64,000 nucleotides of DNA. It comes from Panopea generosa (taxonomy: Eukaryota > Mollusca > Bivalvia > Adapedonta > Hiatellidae). Location of the stretch: the NCBI GenBank assembly GCA_029582155.1, contig CM055897.1, positions 95,343,582-95,407,581 on the forward strand, in the 5' to 3' direction. The stretch's first letter is position 1. Every line of letters begins with the position of its first letter. Below are positions 24,972 through 36,800 of the stretch, one piece after another. The notes under the pieces were generated by a model. The model was given only the letters and a program-made list of their open reading frames with translations. It made no database searches and was not told the origin of the DNA. Both the position numbers and the translations under genes were made by a program.

Positions 24972-25994
24972 ATGGGTCGGAACCGGGCGAAAAAGAGAGA
25001 AAAGGGGGGAAAAAGCGATAACAGTGAGAACAATGACAGTGTTTGTAAGGCGGGAAGATTTACCAATTCACCGCAGAGTGATGAAATAAGCGTAAGTAGG
25101 CTTTTGAGAGAAACAAATTCAGTGTTGTTTGATGGGAGAGACTCAGATGTGTCTTTTACGGAACTGATAAATGATTCTAGTGATCATGACAGTGAAAACA
25201 GTAATTTAGGAGAATTGCGGTTACCTGTTGGAATATATTAACAATGGAACAGCCATCGCATTCTCAGGCTAAGTCGCCAACAAACTCTGATATAATGGAT
25301 TATCTGAAGAAAATGAATAGTAAGATGTTTGTTATGGAGAAGAAACTGGAGAAAATAGACATATTAGAGAAGAAAGTGGACTCATTTGAAAAGGAAGTGT
25401 CTAAAATGTAGAATTTTGTACAGGACAATAACAAACAGGTTGACAGTAGAATTAGGTTGGCAGAGGATAAAATTGAATCCGTGGACTTTTCTCTCGGGGC
25501 CGTGAACGGTAAAGTCGTGCAACTTGAGAAGGAGAGAGATTCCTTGAAGGACGAAGTTGTTTACCTTCAGTCGCAATCGATGCGAAACAACTTAGTGTTT
25601 GCGAACATTCCAGAGTCCCCCCCTCCCCCCCCCCCCCCCCCCCCCCCCCCCCGGGGGTAACAGAGCATTATGAGAAAGAGCAGCGTGGATTTCTCTCCAG
25701 AGAAATGAAAATTGCACAGGATCTTGTGGACAAACTTACTTAGGGTACATAAGAATGGGCAAAAGGGTGAACAACAAATCTCGTCAGATTGTGGCAAAGT
25801 TCACTCTCTTCAAAGAAAGAGAAATGGTGAGGAGGCAGTGGAAAGCGCTTCAGGGAACGAACTTTTATGTCTACGAGCAATTTCCAAAAGAGGTCGCGGA
25901 CAAACGGCGGAGGCTCTTGCCGAAGCTAAAGGAGGCGAAGAAGGACAACAAACGGGCGTGGTTGTCATATGACACCTTATCTGCTTATATATAG
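24972..25994 (+). pseudogene. LINE ORF1 remnant (coiled-coil RNA-binding type)
   Basis: A short first frame (24972-25241) is basic at its start (GRNRAKKREKGGKS) and then acidic. A second frame from ATG 25244 encodes heptad-like MNSKMFVMEKKLEKIDILE and LEKERDSLKDEVVYLQSQ, a coiled coil. It is broken by TAG at 25409-25411. A poly(C) run at 25617-25652 disrupts the next part, after FANIPESP. A C-terminal segment continues in the frame of 25755 with KFTLFKEREMVRRQWKAL and YEQFPKEVADKRRRLLPKLK, resembling the basic C-terminal domain of LINE ORF1 proteins. Several lesions make it non-functional. Confidence 0.75.
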
Positions 25995-26049
25995 ATGGCA
26001 AACCAGTGAAGGAAGAGAGCAGCTAGGGGCACGGCGAGGATGATCTGCA

Positions 26050-27175
26050 TTTGTTAGCTTGGAATGTTAACGGACTGACTGATGTGAAAAAGATTCGGAC
26101 GAATTCGTTGAAATCACACCGAGAAACGATATAGTGTTTTTATTTGAAACATGACGAACATAGAGATGTAAACTTATCCGGGTATATATGCCACAATCGT
26201 TACAGGAAGTTTAAACACAGAAATGCACGGCGATCAAGTGGGGGTGTGGCAGTAATGTATAAAGAAAGCTTTAAAGACAGTGTTCAAATCGTGCGGAACC
26301 ATCACGATTCAATAGTTTAGGTAAAATTGATCAAAACTTTTTTCCACCTTGATAATGGTGTATATATATGTGGTGTTTATCTGTGGGGTGAAGACTCTCC
26401 ATGTTATAATGTAATACCTCTTGATTTCTTTGAACTGTTACAGTGTGATATTGACGATTTTTCACATCTTGGATCATTATATTTAGTTGGTGATTTCAAT
26501 AGTAGGGTAGGTTTTAGGGATGATTTTATTATTTTGGATAATTTTATTGAACATTTTGATTGTTTACATTATGTACCTGGCAATGCCCTTCCGAGGCCCT
26601 CACTAGATCGTACGTGTACTACATTTGGAGTGAAATTGCTTGACCTCTGTAAGTCAACGGGTTTTCGCATTGCAAACGGCCGTCTGGGTAGTGATTATAA
26701 TTGTGGTTCATATACCTGCGCTTCAATGAATGGGACATCAGTTATCGATTATTTACTTACAGCAGAGCAGAATTTTTCACATATCAGTGATTTTATTGTA
26801 TGTCCTTTCAATAAGTGGAGTGACCACCCACCTGTTTGTTTTTCACTTGTATGCAATTTTAATAGTAGTCAATGTGAAGCGACGCGTGGGGTTAAATATA
26901 GTTGGGATAATGATCTAAGGGAGCAGTTTAGAAATGGTGTTACTGCGAATTTGCCCAAATTCAATGAGTTAGTAAATGGTATTGTTATACAGAATCGAAC
27001 ATCGGTCATTAACATTGTCAATAGTTTTACAAATATTTTACGTCAGGCATCAGACCCCCTGTTTCGCAAAGATTTTCATATACATGATAAACCTTATTTT
27101 AATATGAATTCTCTAGGTTAAAACAGAGATATAATAGTATGTCTCTGTATAAGCGTAGGAAGTCAACATTTTAAT
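26050..27175 (+). pseudogene. LINE ORF2 N-terminal endonuclease remnant
   Basis: The translation shows LLAWNVNGL (near 26056), then GVYLWGED, LYLVGDFNSR (near 26486), VIDYLL (near 26741) and WSDHPPVCFSL (near 26818). These are the ordered motifs of the exonuclease-endonuclease-phosphatase fold that nicks target DNA for LINE insertion, with the catalytic Asp/Asn of GDFN and the SDH present. In-frame stops near 26130 and 26320 break the first part. The frame 26327-27121 is open, then shifts at ~27110 to LKQRYNSMSLYKRRKST and ends. It is not functional as it stands. Confidence 0.88.
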
Positions 27176-28034
27176 TTCAAACTTTGTTTCGCATATTCGT
27201 GTTATCTGATGTTGGAGACACACTTTTTGTTTTAGCATTACGCCCTTACACTTTTGAAATGTGTCTAAAAAATTTTTATTGTTATTGAAAACGCGATTTG
27301 TTTGAGTAAGAATGTGTAAAAGTCCAAAGTTATTTCTTTGACTGACACGGTTGAATGTTCGTGGGTTATTTTGGAAAGGGACATTACTCGTGTCCATGGC
27401 TGAGAGACATCTTACACCACATATTCGTGGTCAACTATGACAAATCAAGCAACATTAAATAAAATCCGTCAGGCCGGGTTCACTCGCACTGTATGCGTTA
27501 CATGTAAGTTCATGTCTCGAGAAAATTCAAGAAACAAAAATCATTCCTTAAATGATTAAACGCAAATACACACCTCGTTCTCGCCGTGTGGTCATTACAT
27601 CATACTCGGTCTTCTTAATACCGTATTTTTATCTAACCCGCAGCTGCGAGACATAATAAAAACTGCGCGTTTAGCTAAAAACCTGTTAATTAACCTCAAT
27701 TAAAATGCACCGTGGTTTAAAATGTATACATAATGTCCGCAGTATACAACATAACATCATTGTTACCAGTAATAAATAGCATCGTTGTTACCCGTAATAA
27801 CGACAGTTTATATGGCTGTTTCATAACCGATCTTTATCGTAACGCATTGAAACGGTCCACTTTGCGTTGGTCTTTACTCTTTATGTTTTATTTTGTTGTA
27901 TTAAAGGCACGTATGCCAATTTTTACAAAAACTTTCATTTTTAGTTATTTTTAAATCTTTATATCTATGATGCAAATATCAAATATGAGATACTCAAGGA
28001 TGTATGCAGAATCTTAATTTCGCTTATATTTTAA
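27176..28034. other. Intergenic, nothing recognised
   Basis: No supported gene. A 94-residue minus-strand ORF at 27113-27397 has no motif I recognise. Confidence 0.3.
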
Positions 28035-28330
28035 GCCGGGCCCGATTACCTCAATCGTTAGCGCGGCTGTTGACTATCAATCCAGGGGTCGTGAGTTTCA
28101 TATCCCCGCCCGGCCATAATCTCCGTGATGACTGATATACGACATTTCGTCTCATTATCATTCGTCTCTGACTGCTGATTCAAGTAGGAGAGTTATCAGT
28201 TATTTGCGGACATTGGGTGTGCTCGAGTACAGGTTAACATTCCAGGATCCCAGGAAACAGCGGTTGGGTTAACTGATCGTATGTAACCCTCTATGGCAGA
28301 CAAATAATGCTAAATATTCAATCAATCCAT
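28035..28330 (+). mobile_element. tRNA-derived SINE family A, copy 3
   Basis: The head GATTACCTCAATCGTTAGCG and the B-box region ggggtcgtgagtttcatatcc are followed by gatgactgatatac, ctgattcaagtaggagag, gtgctcgagtacaggtt and ccaggatcccaggaa, ending aatgctaaatattcaatca. It is the most complete of the three copies. Confidence 0.75.
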
Positions 28331-29082
28331 TTTATGGAAAGCAGCATAACTATGGTAAATGATGCAATACATATTTGTCACCAAATCTATGAATATTTTT
28401 TCAGTGTTGTTTTACTTTTTTATCGGTTAAATGAAAATATCAAAGTATCTTAAAGGTTTTTTAACTCGTTTTTTTTTAAACCAACGGGACATAAATAGTT
28501 TAATATGTTTCTTTTTAAATATTAATTTAAATATAGTAGTGCTCGGTGACTACTGTTTACGATAACTGGCGTTGCTATTGATTGGATGTGTGAACGCGAT
28601 CAACACGAATAACATTCATTTTAAAGGCAGTATATCAGGGGAAATATTATAAGTGAATATCTAATTTTAAAATTTTGAAAAATCTTGATAATTATACTGC
28701 CTTTAACATTACGGTATGATCCTTTAAAACTGTGTTACAGGGTTTCTTTCTATTTACCTTTCCTCTTTTTCCGTACTAACTTTCGTATCTGGTTGGCTCA
28801 CCCAGCTACTATTCATATTTTATTTCTTCACGGCACAGTAATGGAAACATGATATTACATCGGGTATATAAAACACCGTCTCGCTAATGAAAGTTGAGAT
28901 TGGTATGAGCATCCCTGTACAAGGTCGACATTATAAAAGTATAAAATAATATAAAATATATTGCTTTGTGACTTGCTTTGCAGTGATGGATTTTTATAGA
29001 AGAAATGTGGTTTTCTTGTGCCAATAACTGCAATATAACAAGTATGTATTACTTTTTAAAATATGTTGGAGAGGAAAACGCT
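28331..29082. other. Intergenic, nothing recognised
   Basis: AT-rich. Contains a possible short inverted pair around 28621-28705 (taaaggcagtata ... tatactgcctttaa), compatible with a tiny MITE of ~80 bp. No coding evidence. Confidence 0.35.
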
Positions 29083-31105
29083 CATAGTACAGAATAGTAT
29101 AGGATAGAACAGGACAGAATAGAACAGAATAGTATATAATAGTATTTAATAGTAAAGATAGTACAGCATAGTATAGAATATTATAGAACAGTACAGAATA
29201 GAACAAAATAGTACAGAAAAGTATAGAATAGTATAGAGTAGTACAAAATAGTATATAATATTATAGAATAGTACAAAAAGGAATAGAATAGTACAGAACA
29301 GTATAGAATAGTTCATAATAGTAAATAATAGTTTAGAATAGAACATAATAGTACATAATAGTATGGAATAGTACTGAATAGTACAGAGCAGAACAAAATA
29401 GTATAGAATAGTACAGATTAGTATAGAATAGTATAGAATAGTATAGAATAGTACAGAATAGTACAGAATAGTACAGAATAGTATAGAATAGTATAGAATA
29501 GTACAGAATAGTATAGTATAGAATAGAATAGAATAAGATAGTACATAATAGTAAAGGATAGTACAGAATAGTACAGAATAGTAAAGAATAGTATAGATTA
29601 GTACAGAATAGTACAGAATAGTACAGAATAATAAAGAATAGTACAGAATAGTACATAATAGTATAGAATAGTACAGAATAGTATATAATAGTACCGAATA
29701 GTACAGTACATAACAGAACAGAACAGAACAGAACAGTAAAGAATAGTAAAGAATAGCATATAATAGAACAGAATCGTACATAATAGTATAGAATAGTACA
29801 GAGTAGAACAGAAAAGTATAGAATAGAACAGTATAGTATAGAATTGTACAGAATAGAACATAATAGTATAGAGTATTATAGAATAGAACAGAATAGTACA
29901 GAATAGTATAGAATAGTACATAACATTATAGCATAGTACAGAATAGTACAGAATAGTACAGCATAGTACAGAATAGTTCAGAATAGTATAGACTAGTACA
30001 GAATAGTACAGAATAGTACAGCATAGTACAGAATAGTTCAGAATAGTACAAAATAGTTTAGAATAGTAGTGAATAGTACAGAATGGAATAGAACAGTACA
30101 GAATAGTATAGATTTGTACATAATATTATAGAATAGTATAGAATAGTACATAATAGTACAGACTAGTATAGAATAGTACAGCATACAATAGAATAGTACA
30201 GAATAGTATAGAATAGTACAAAATAGTACAGACTAGTATAGAATAGTACAGCATACTATAGAATATTACAGAATAGTATAGAATAGTATAGGATAGTACA
30301 GAATATTATAGAATAATGCAGAAAAGTATAGAATAGTAAATAATAGTATAGAATAATACAGACTAGTATAGAATAGTATATCATAGTGCATAATAGTATA
30401 TAATAGTAAAGACTAGAATAGAATAGTATATAATAGTACAAAATAGTACAGAAGATTATAAAATAGTACAGAATAGAACAGAATAGTATAGAATAGTACA
30501 AAATTGTATAAAAGAGTACAGAATAGTATAGAATAGTACAGAATAGAACAGAATAGTACAGAAGAGTACAGAATAGTATAGAATAGTACAGAAAAACACA
30601 AGAGAGTGAAAAACAGTACAGAATAGTTTAGAATAGTATAGAAGAATATAGAATAGTATAATAGAATAGTATAGAATAGTTTAGAATAGTACAGACTAGT
30701 ATAGAATAGAACAGAATAGTACAGTACAGAATAGTATAGCATATTATAGAATAGAACAGAATAGTACATAATTGTAAAGAATAGTATAGAATAGTACAGA
30801 ATAGTACCTAATAGTATAGAATAGTTTAGAATAGAACAGATTGTACAGAATAGTAAAGAAAAGTACAGTAAAGTACAGAATAGTACAGAAGAGTACAGAA
30901 GTGTACAGAAGAGTACAGAATAGTACAGAATAGTATAGAACAGTACAGAATAGTACAGAAGAGCGCCGAATAGTGCAGAATAGTACAGAATAGTACAGAA
31001 GAGTACAGAATAGTATAGAATAGTACAGAATAGAACAGATTAGTACAGAAGAGTACAGAATAGTATAGAATAGTACAGAATAGAACAGAATAGTATAGTA
31101 TAGAT
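29083..31105. repeat. 10-bp minisatellite GAATAGTACA/GAATAGTATA, ~200 copies
   Basis: About 2 kb is built almost wholly of the decamer GAATAGTACA and variants (gaatagtata, gaatagaaca, gactagtata). The minus strand yields long Tyr/Ser/Leu/Phe/Ile/Cys ORFs (up to 211 residues) because three decamers make ten codons; these are translations of the repeat, not genes. The 10-bp period matches one DNA helical turn. Confidence 0.95.
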
Positions 31106-33500
31106 TAACAAAATATGATGTAATTGGCATCAATTGTATACTGTTTGTCATCAAATATACATGATTGTAAGAATGCATGTCAGTGGTGTCACACTCAGTA
31201 TATTGTTATGTTTATATTATAGTTAAAAATATTAAATATATTATAAGCACACAGAAATAAAACACATATTGTACACATGCGGTGAAATTTAGATGCCCCC
31301 CCTAAGGGCTTCCTTATTGGTTTATATACACCTGTGATTTAAAGTGATGTCATAATCTCATTAAATTTGACCTCTCAATGTTGACTTCTTATGTCGAAGG
31401 AATGAATAGATGTTTATTGTAAATACCAGAGCAGTTTGTGACTGCAAGTCGTTTATTACACTACATTGTTTTCAGTTTTGTAAAATGACACTTGCCATCA
31501 CAATTCTTATATCAATTTGTAGCCAATTATTGGTTATTACTAATATTTTAATATAGAGGCTTACAATTACCGAGCACAGATATGCACAGTTATATACAGA
31601 TCGATGTTGTCGAGTGGCCGTTATTGATCAGCAGTAATGGTTTATAAATTGGTTAATACGTTATTTCAACAGATTAATGCTAATGTGTAATAATGGGGTA
31701 TGGTAGCTGACCTATATAATTATACTCTGTAAATTTTTACGTTAAGATTATTTGGCAAAAACGATACAAATATTCAACATCTAAATTCCTTTATTCTCCC
31801 ATTACATGCATGCTGTGTAATACAATATGTATATGTTTTGTCAGTGTATAAAGTGAAAAAATGTTTTGATGTAAACTAGGTATGATTAAATGAGAGACAT
31901 TAATCTCTCAGTCTCTTCCAACTCTTCAAGGAGTGAGATAGTGTATGATATTCTGTTTTATTATTGTATGTGATTATAATGTGTATGTACTATGAGGAGA
32001 CTTTAATAAATGTTTTAATATGTAATAAATCAAAAGGCTCGTAATACAATACATAATAAATATAGACGCTTTAATTGTGAAAAATATATTCTTCGGTGTG
32101 TTTTTGGTTTGTATTTGTTAATTGATAAAATGTTAATGGAATGGAGTGGTGTATAGTGCACTTTGCTGAAAACGTTCATGCCATTTCATGAAAGTACACG
32201 AAACAAAGACTGGGGACGTTTCTATGGAGAGATGAACTATCGGTGCTGTGACTGAACTGGCCTGCAAAATTAGTATTTTTGCAAAATGTGCAACCGTTAT
32301 ATATATATAATATATATATATTCTAAGATATTGTTTCAGAATTACATGGCTCCAGGTCTGTAGTCCAAAATAAGGACAGACTCATAAATTACTATGAACT
32401 TTGAGGATAGGGGTAAATTTTGCTGGAGATAAAGCATTAAATCAGGAGCATCGCAGGCACGCACGCACGCACCCCCCCCCCCCCCCGCACACACACAAAC
32501 GCACGCACATACACACGTGCACACACACACACACGCACATATATGTTCACACTGAAGCATGTTCACATATTCGGAGCTTGTTGGGGTAACAACAGCATGT
32601 TGGGGTCACATGAGGTGAAATTCTCCCAGTTCAGTGCATATAATTATTAGATGATTATTAATGGTTTTTGGAAGACGACCGAAGCTCTGACTTACTTTGT
32701 TTTGAATTTGAATCATAGAACCGTGTAGAAAAGTACCGTATGTAAAATAGTGAGGAATTTTCCTATTATGTTGAATATATGTTCATTAAAGTAGGACTAG
32801 ACATTTAGTAAGACATGAACAATATATGTCAAGCAGAGGGATTTCTGAGTTTTATAATTTCACTAAATTTGTAAAAATATGGTAGGGAGAGATGCATGAA
32901 TAAATAACGGACACGAGCGACTGTCTATGGTGGCTGATGCCTGCCATTTCGTTTTGGCATGTTAGTTGGGCGAAAATACAACACGACAAAGAAATTATTT
33001 GTCGTGAAAGCGTTTTGGTGGGTTGAACAACAGCACGATACATTTTACGCGAAAATCCGATGTTCAGAGGGCACAAACATGACATATTTATTTGTCAAGC
33101 TGTTTTGTTGGCGGGTATGACTTTATCGTATCGGCGTCATTTATTGGCTGTGCTGTTGGCTGTTTTGTAAACCTTTGCACCGTCGACATAAAACAGGAAA
33201 AAACGTCAACATGACCACACAAATAATGATATGGCAGAAGTCAGTTCGAAAATTACAAAAAAAAAGAATTCAAAAGCACACAAAAGTATAACAATCACAA
33301 AACTTGTTGGAAACAATAACAAAAAGAGAAACCTGAATCCGCGTAAGCATCTATAAATAGTTCTTCTTCACGCTTCTGTTCAATATTCCAATAATTTCGA
33401 GATGTACAATATAATCTACTATTTTAAGGTCTGGATATTGGGAAATTAAGTTATTGCGATACAACTCTTAATATAATGTTTTGTTTTTCAGACGGCCGTC
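31106..33500. other. Intergenic and upstream region of the Dispatched-like gene
   Basis: A simple-sequence tract lies at ~32456-32535: CG/CA dinucleotide repeats around a ~15-base C run. A (TA)n tract is near 32298-32320. No supported gene is in this stretch. Confidence 0.4.
33352..33359 (+). promoter_or_regulatory. Candidate TATA box (TATAAATA)
   Basis: TATAAATA lies ~315 bp before the ATG of the Dispatched-like gene and is followed ~25-35 bp later by a pyrimidine-rich TTCTTCTTCACGCTTCTG that could hold the start site. A strong acceptor-like ttgtttttcag at ~33482-33491 would allow a 5' UTR intron. This is inference from motifs only. Confidence 0.3.
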
Positions 33501-33512
33501 AAACTATCGACT

Positions 33513-33568
33513 TGAATATAGTACCTGTCTGTATATAGTACCTGTCTGTATATAGTACCTGTCTGTCT
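33513..33568. repeat. 17-bp tandem repeat, 3 copies
   Basis: TATATAGTACCTGTCTG is repeated three times in the putative 5' UTR or proximal promoter, ~110 bp upstream of the ATG. Confidence 0.8.
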
Positions 33569-33675
33569 GCACCGTCGCCTGTACCAGGTATAAACAAGTA
33601 GCGAGGTAATACCGAGTCAACGTAACCATACTTATATCAACGCTGTACACACTTCAAACCATCTCATTCCCAGCG

Positions 33676-33856
33676 ATGGCGAGCAACAAAATAAATCCAG
33701 AGCAGCACCAAATCGACAATTCCGCTGCCGAACCGGATGTAAAGAATCCACTATCAACTGAGGAAACGGAGGCTTTGCTGCGACAGAAAGAGAGGCGGGA
33801 AAGGGAACCTCTTTTATACTGCAAACTTGTAACACGATGGCCGTTGCAGTCTTTCC
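33676..33856 (+). CDS. disp-like: Dispatched-like exon 1
   Basis: It encodes residues 1-60 plus one base, a charged cytosolic N-terminus (MASNKINPEQHQIDNS ... QKERREREPLLYCKLV) with no signal peptide. This fits a protein whose first TM is the membrane anchor. The donor is C|gtatgt at 33857; reading past it gives a short spurious extension. Confidence 0.8.
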
Positions 33857-36800
33857 GTATGTATGGATTCTATCAACGATTTTTATACCTTACATAATAT
33901 ACGGGTATAATTTCATAATACCTAGTTTAGATGTTAACCCGTCGTTAAAAAAAAGAACCCGAAGGGTATTCGAGAATTTGATTAGAAATTTTAGAAAGCT
34001 CATTCCTCAGAAAATAATATTAGGATTTAAGTGAATTGAACATTTGGGTAACCTTTTATAGCACGTCTTATCTCAGTAACTTCTTGATATTCTGTACATT
34101 GAATATTTTGGAAAGGCTTCGTTTAGTGCTTTGTCATTCGCTTAGTTTGAGACCAACTTCTAAGTCGAGCGCGTTGACCTCATGTTTTGTAGATTTATTT
34201 TGCGATAAAAGTTATGACAATATAAATGTCTTAAGTCAGCTAAGTACTGTTTTATACAATAGTGTTAGACATTTTGAAGATTTTAAGGTTAAGAAAATAA
34301 AGAAAGTTTGATAACACCGACCTTAGGCTACCGAATGGTCTTTGTTTCGTAGGATCATTTGTCTGTGCACACTGGTTAGGATACAACACGGGTATACATT
34401 TATAACCACTGTGTGATTCCGGGCTGCCAGTTGAGTGATGACAATATTAGGGACTACTGTAGCACATACATGTCGTAACATCTGACACGATGAGTATTTA
34501 TTCGAATTTTCCGAAACTCCGCAGCTCTGCGTGCATCAACGTTCTAGTCCATTCTGCATATACCTGTTTACATTTTTTTCTCAGTCTGCATGTTCAGTTG
34601 TCGTGTTCGTACATGGAGCCATGAATCCTCGTTTGTATTGGCGTCATATAACCTTCAAGCGTTAGTGCGACGTAAAACCCTAATGCAACCAGTCAGTCAC
34701 CGGTAACATGTTAATGACAAAGTAGTTCGTTCATTAACACAATACGGCGTCTGTACCATATTTCATTCCATGGACTTTATATTGCTAATCACTAATATGT
34801 GCAGATATTTTGCGTATAAATGTTTGGAACACTTCTATTAAACACAATTTTTATTTTAAAGGAAAACTACAACTTAACTTACCTGTTAGTATCTGTCCTA
34901 TTACACAAAACAAACTTGATGTTATGTAAGTTGATTAACATTGCAATAATTTAACCTTTTCCCAACCATGATGTTAAAGGCAATACAGGTTAAACGTCTA
35001 TACCCTCTTACGAATCATTACAAAACAAATCTGACTGAATCATTTGTTCAAAGATACAGTCCGTTTTGCCCATTGGTCTGGTGTTAGTGTGTCCTATCCC
35101 CGCATGAGATATATTTAGTATTCGGTTTTATACCGTAGGTTACCAAATGTTTTACAATGATACTAAAGGTTCCATGTAGTACATTTCTAGTACTACTTAA
35201 CCTAAGAGACAATATAAGGGTATGTGTGATAGGAAACTCATATCGATAGATACATTTATCAAGCCGTATATTTCCAGAGAGCATCAGACCCACGACCCAT
35301 TTCTTCTATATTTGTAAAACATAATTAACAATGCAATTAATATACATATATAAAGATACGAGAAAACGCGCAACGGTAATTATTTGAGCTTATAAATGTA
35401 TGTTTTACTCTACGTATCAAATTCACTACTGTTCGACAACAGCCTTTAATACAACACGGGTTACATGCCGGCAGTAGTGTGGAATTAATGTAAAATAGTG
35501 TAATTATTACAACAGCATTACTATCAAATAAGAGTTTGGATTTTTCAAACACATGTTTCGAATAGTCTTAAGTACTGGCAGCTATATACATACACATGCA
35601 TGAAAATCTGTTAATTGTTACAGTAATGCATGTGACAAATAACGAGTCAATTTAATATTTCAGTATTCACACTTGGTGGCCATGTTTTGATGATAATTAT
35701 CTCTGCCGCTCTGATGTTTTCCGGCTATGACATTTTGCCAATTGACTTCGAAAACCTTCCTCTTGAGATAAATGACAAGCCATGGCGACCACGTGACTTG
35801 GCATGGACTTATCGCAACACATTTGACAGCTATTATGACCGTACGCCAAGCACTGGCTATCGTGCAAATTCGTATGTCAGAGCAAATATTGATTTGTACT
35901 ACGACGGCAAAGGAGACAACGTGTTAACAAAGTCAAAGTTAGAGGAAATACAAACAATTGAAAACAGACTGACATCAGTATCGGAATACATTTCAACATA
36001 TTGTCAGCTGAACGTGGGGTTGAGCGCGTGTCAAAAACCTAATTCTATCATACGTTTCTTTGACGGCACATACTCCTCTGTCAGTGCCACTTTTAATGAT
36101 CCAAATTTCAACAATATCGTAGCAGTAATATACGAAGCTTCAACCAATAATGACACGAAAGATATTTTCCAATATTTTCTTGGAAAATCTAATATTGTTA
36201 CATCTTCAGTGGCCTTTACGGATATTACAAGATCTTCAATCCCTGTCGGTTTCCCATTAGACGGATATGTTGACAATATTGATGATTTTGAAACGGCTAT
36301 TAAAACATTTTCAGCAGAAAAGATGAAGCCTATCCTGAAAGACATACGAGACAATAATGGCGTCTTTGATTTCTCATATAGATCAGACCTTCTCTGGGTA
36401 AACGATGTTTTTAACCAAGCAATGAAAGACGTCCTGTGTGCGGTTGGCAGCATTTGTTTCATTTCTGTTTTCATTCTCATTCACACGAGATCTTTATGGA
36501 TCACTGGATTTGCAATTCTTAGTATCCTAACAAGTTTCTTAGCAACGAATCTCATCTACCGAATCGTTTTTGACTTCCGCTATATCGGATTCTTCCACGT
36601 CTTGACGCTGTTCATAGTGCTTGGTATCGGTGCGGATGACATATTTGTATTTTATGACGTTTGGAGAAATACCGCCTATGAAAAATATCCTAGTTTAGCA
36701 CACAGGCTGTCGGACTCATATCGAAAATCGATTTTCAGTATGCTGTTCACATCCACCACGACTGCCGTTGCTTTCTTTGCAAGTGCTATTTCACCGTTAC

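Larger units (their letters stand above)
24830..27175 (+). mobile_element. Decayed non-LTR retrotransposon (LINE), 3'-truncated
   Basis: The parts are in the usual LINE order: a 5' region, an ORF1 region (24972-25990) and the start of ORF2 with an AP-type endonuclease (26050-27175). It stops just where the linker to reverse transcriptase would begin, so no RT is joined to it. Loss of the 3' part is unusual because LINEs normally lose their 5' ends by incomplete reverse transcription; later deletion or rearrangement is more likely. The clade is uncertain; the coiled-coil ORF1 and the endonuclease fit an L1/Tx1-like or similar animal LINE. Confidence 0.85.

Noticed and set aside
29083..31178. 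Long minus-strand Tyr/Ser/Leu/Ile-rich ORFs (up to 211 residues)
   Set aside because: They are direct translations of a decamer repeat, overlap in several frames, and have no non-repetitive part.
32342..32589. ORFs across the CA/CG/C tract
   Set aside because: They translate simple sequence on both strands.
35687..35700. Start of the large ORF at 35687 as the protein start
   Set aside because: The frame is open back to a good splice acceptor at 35663, and exon 1 joins in phase.
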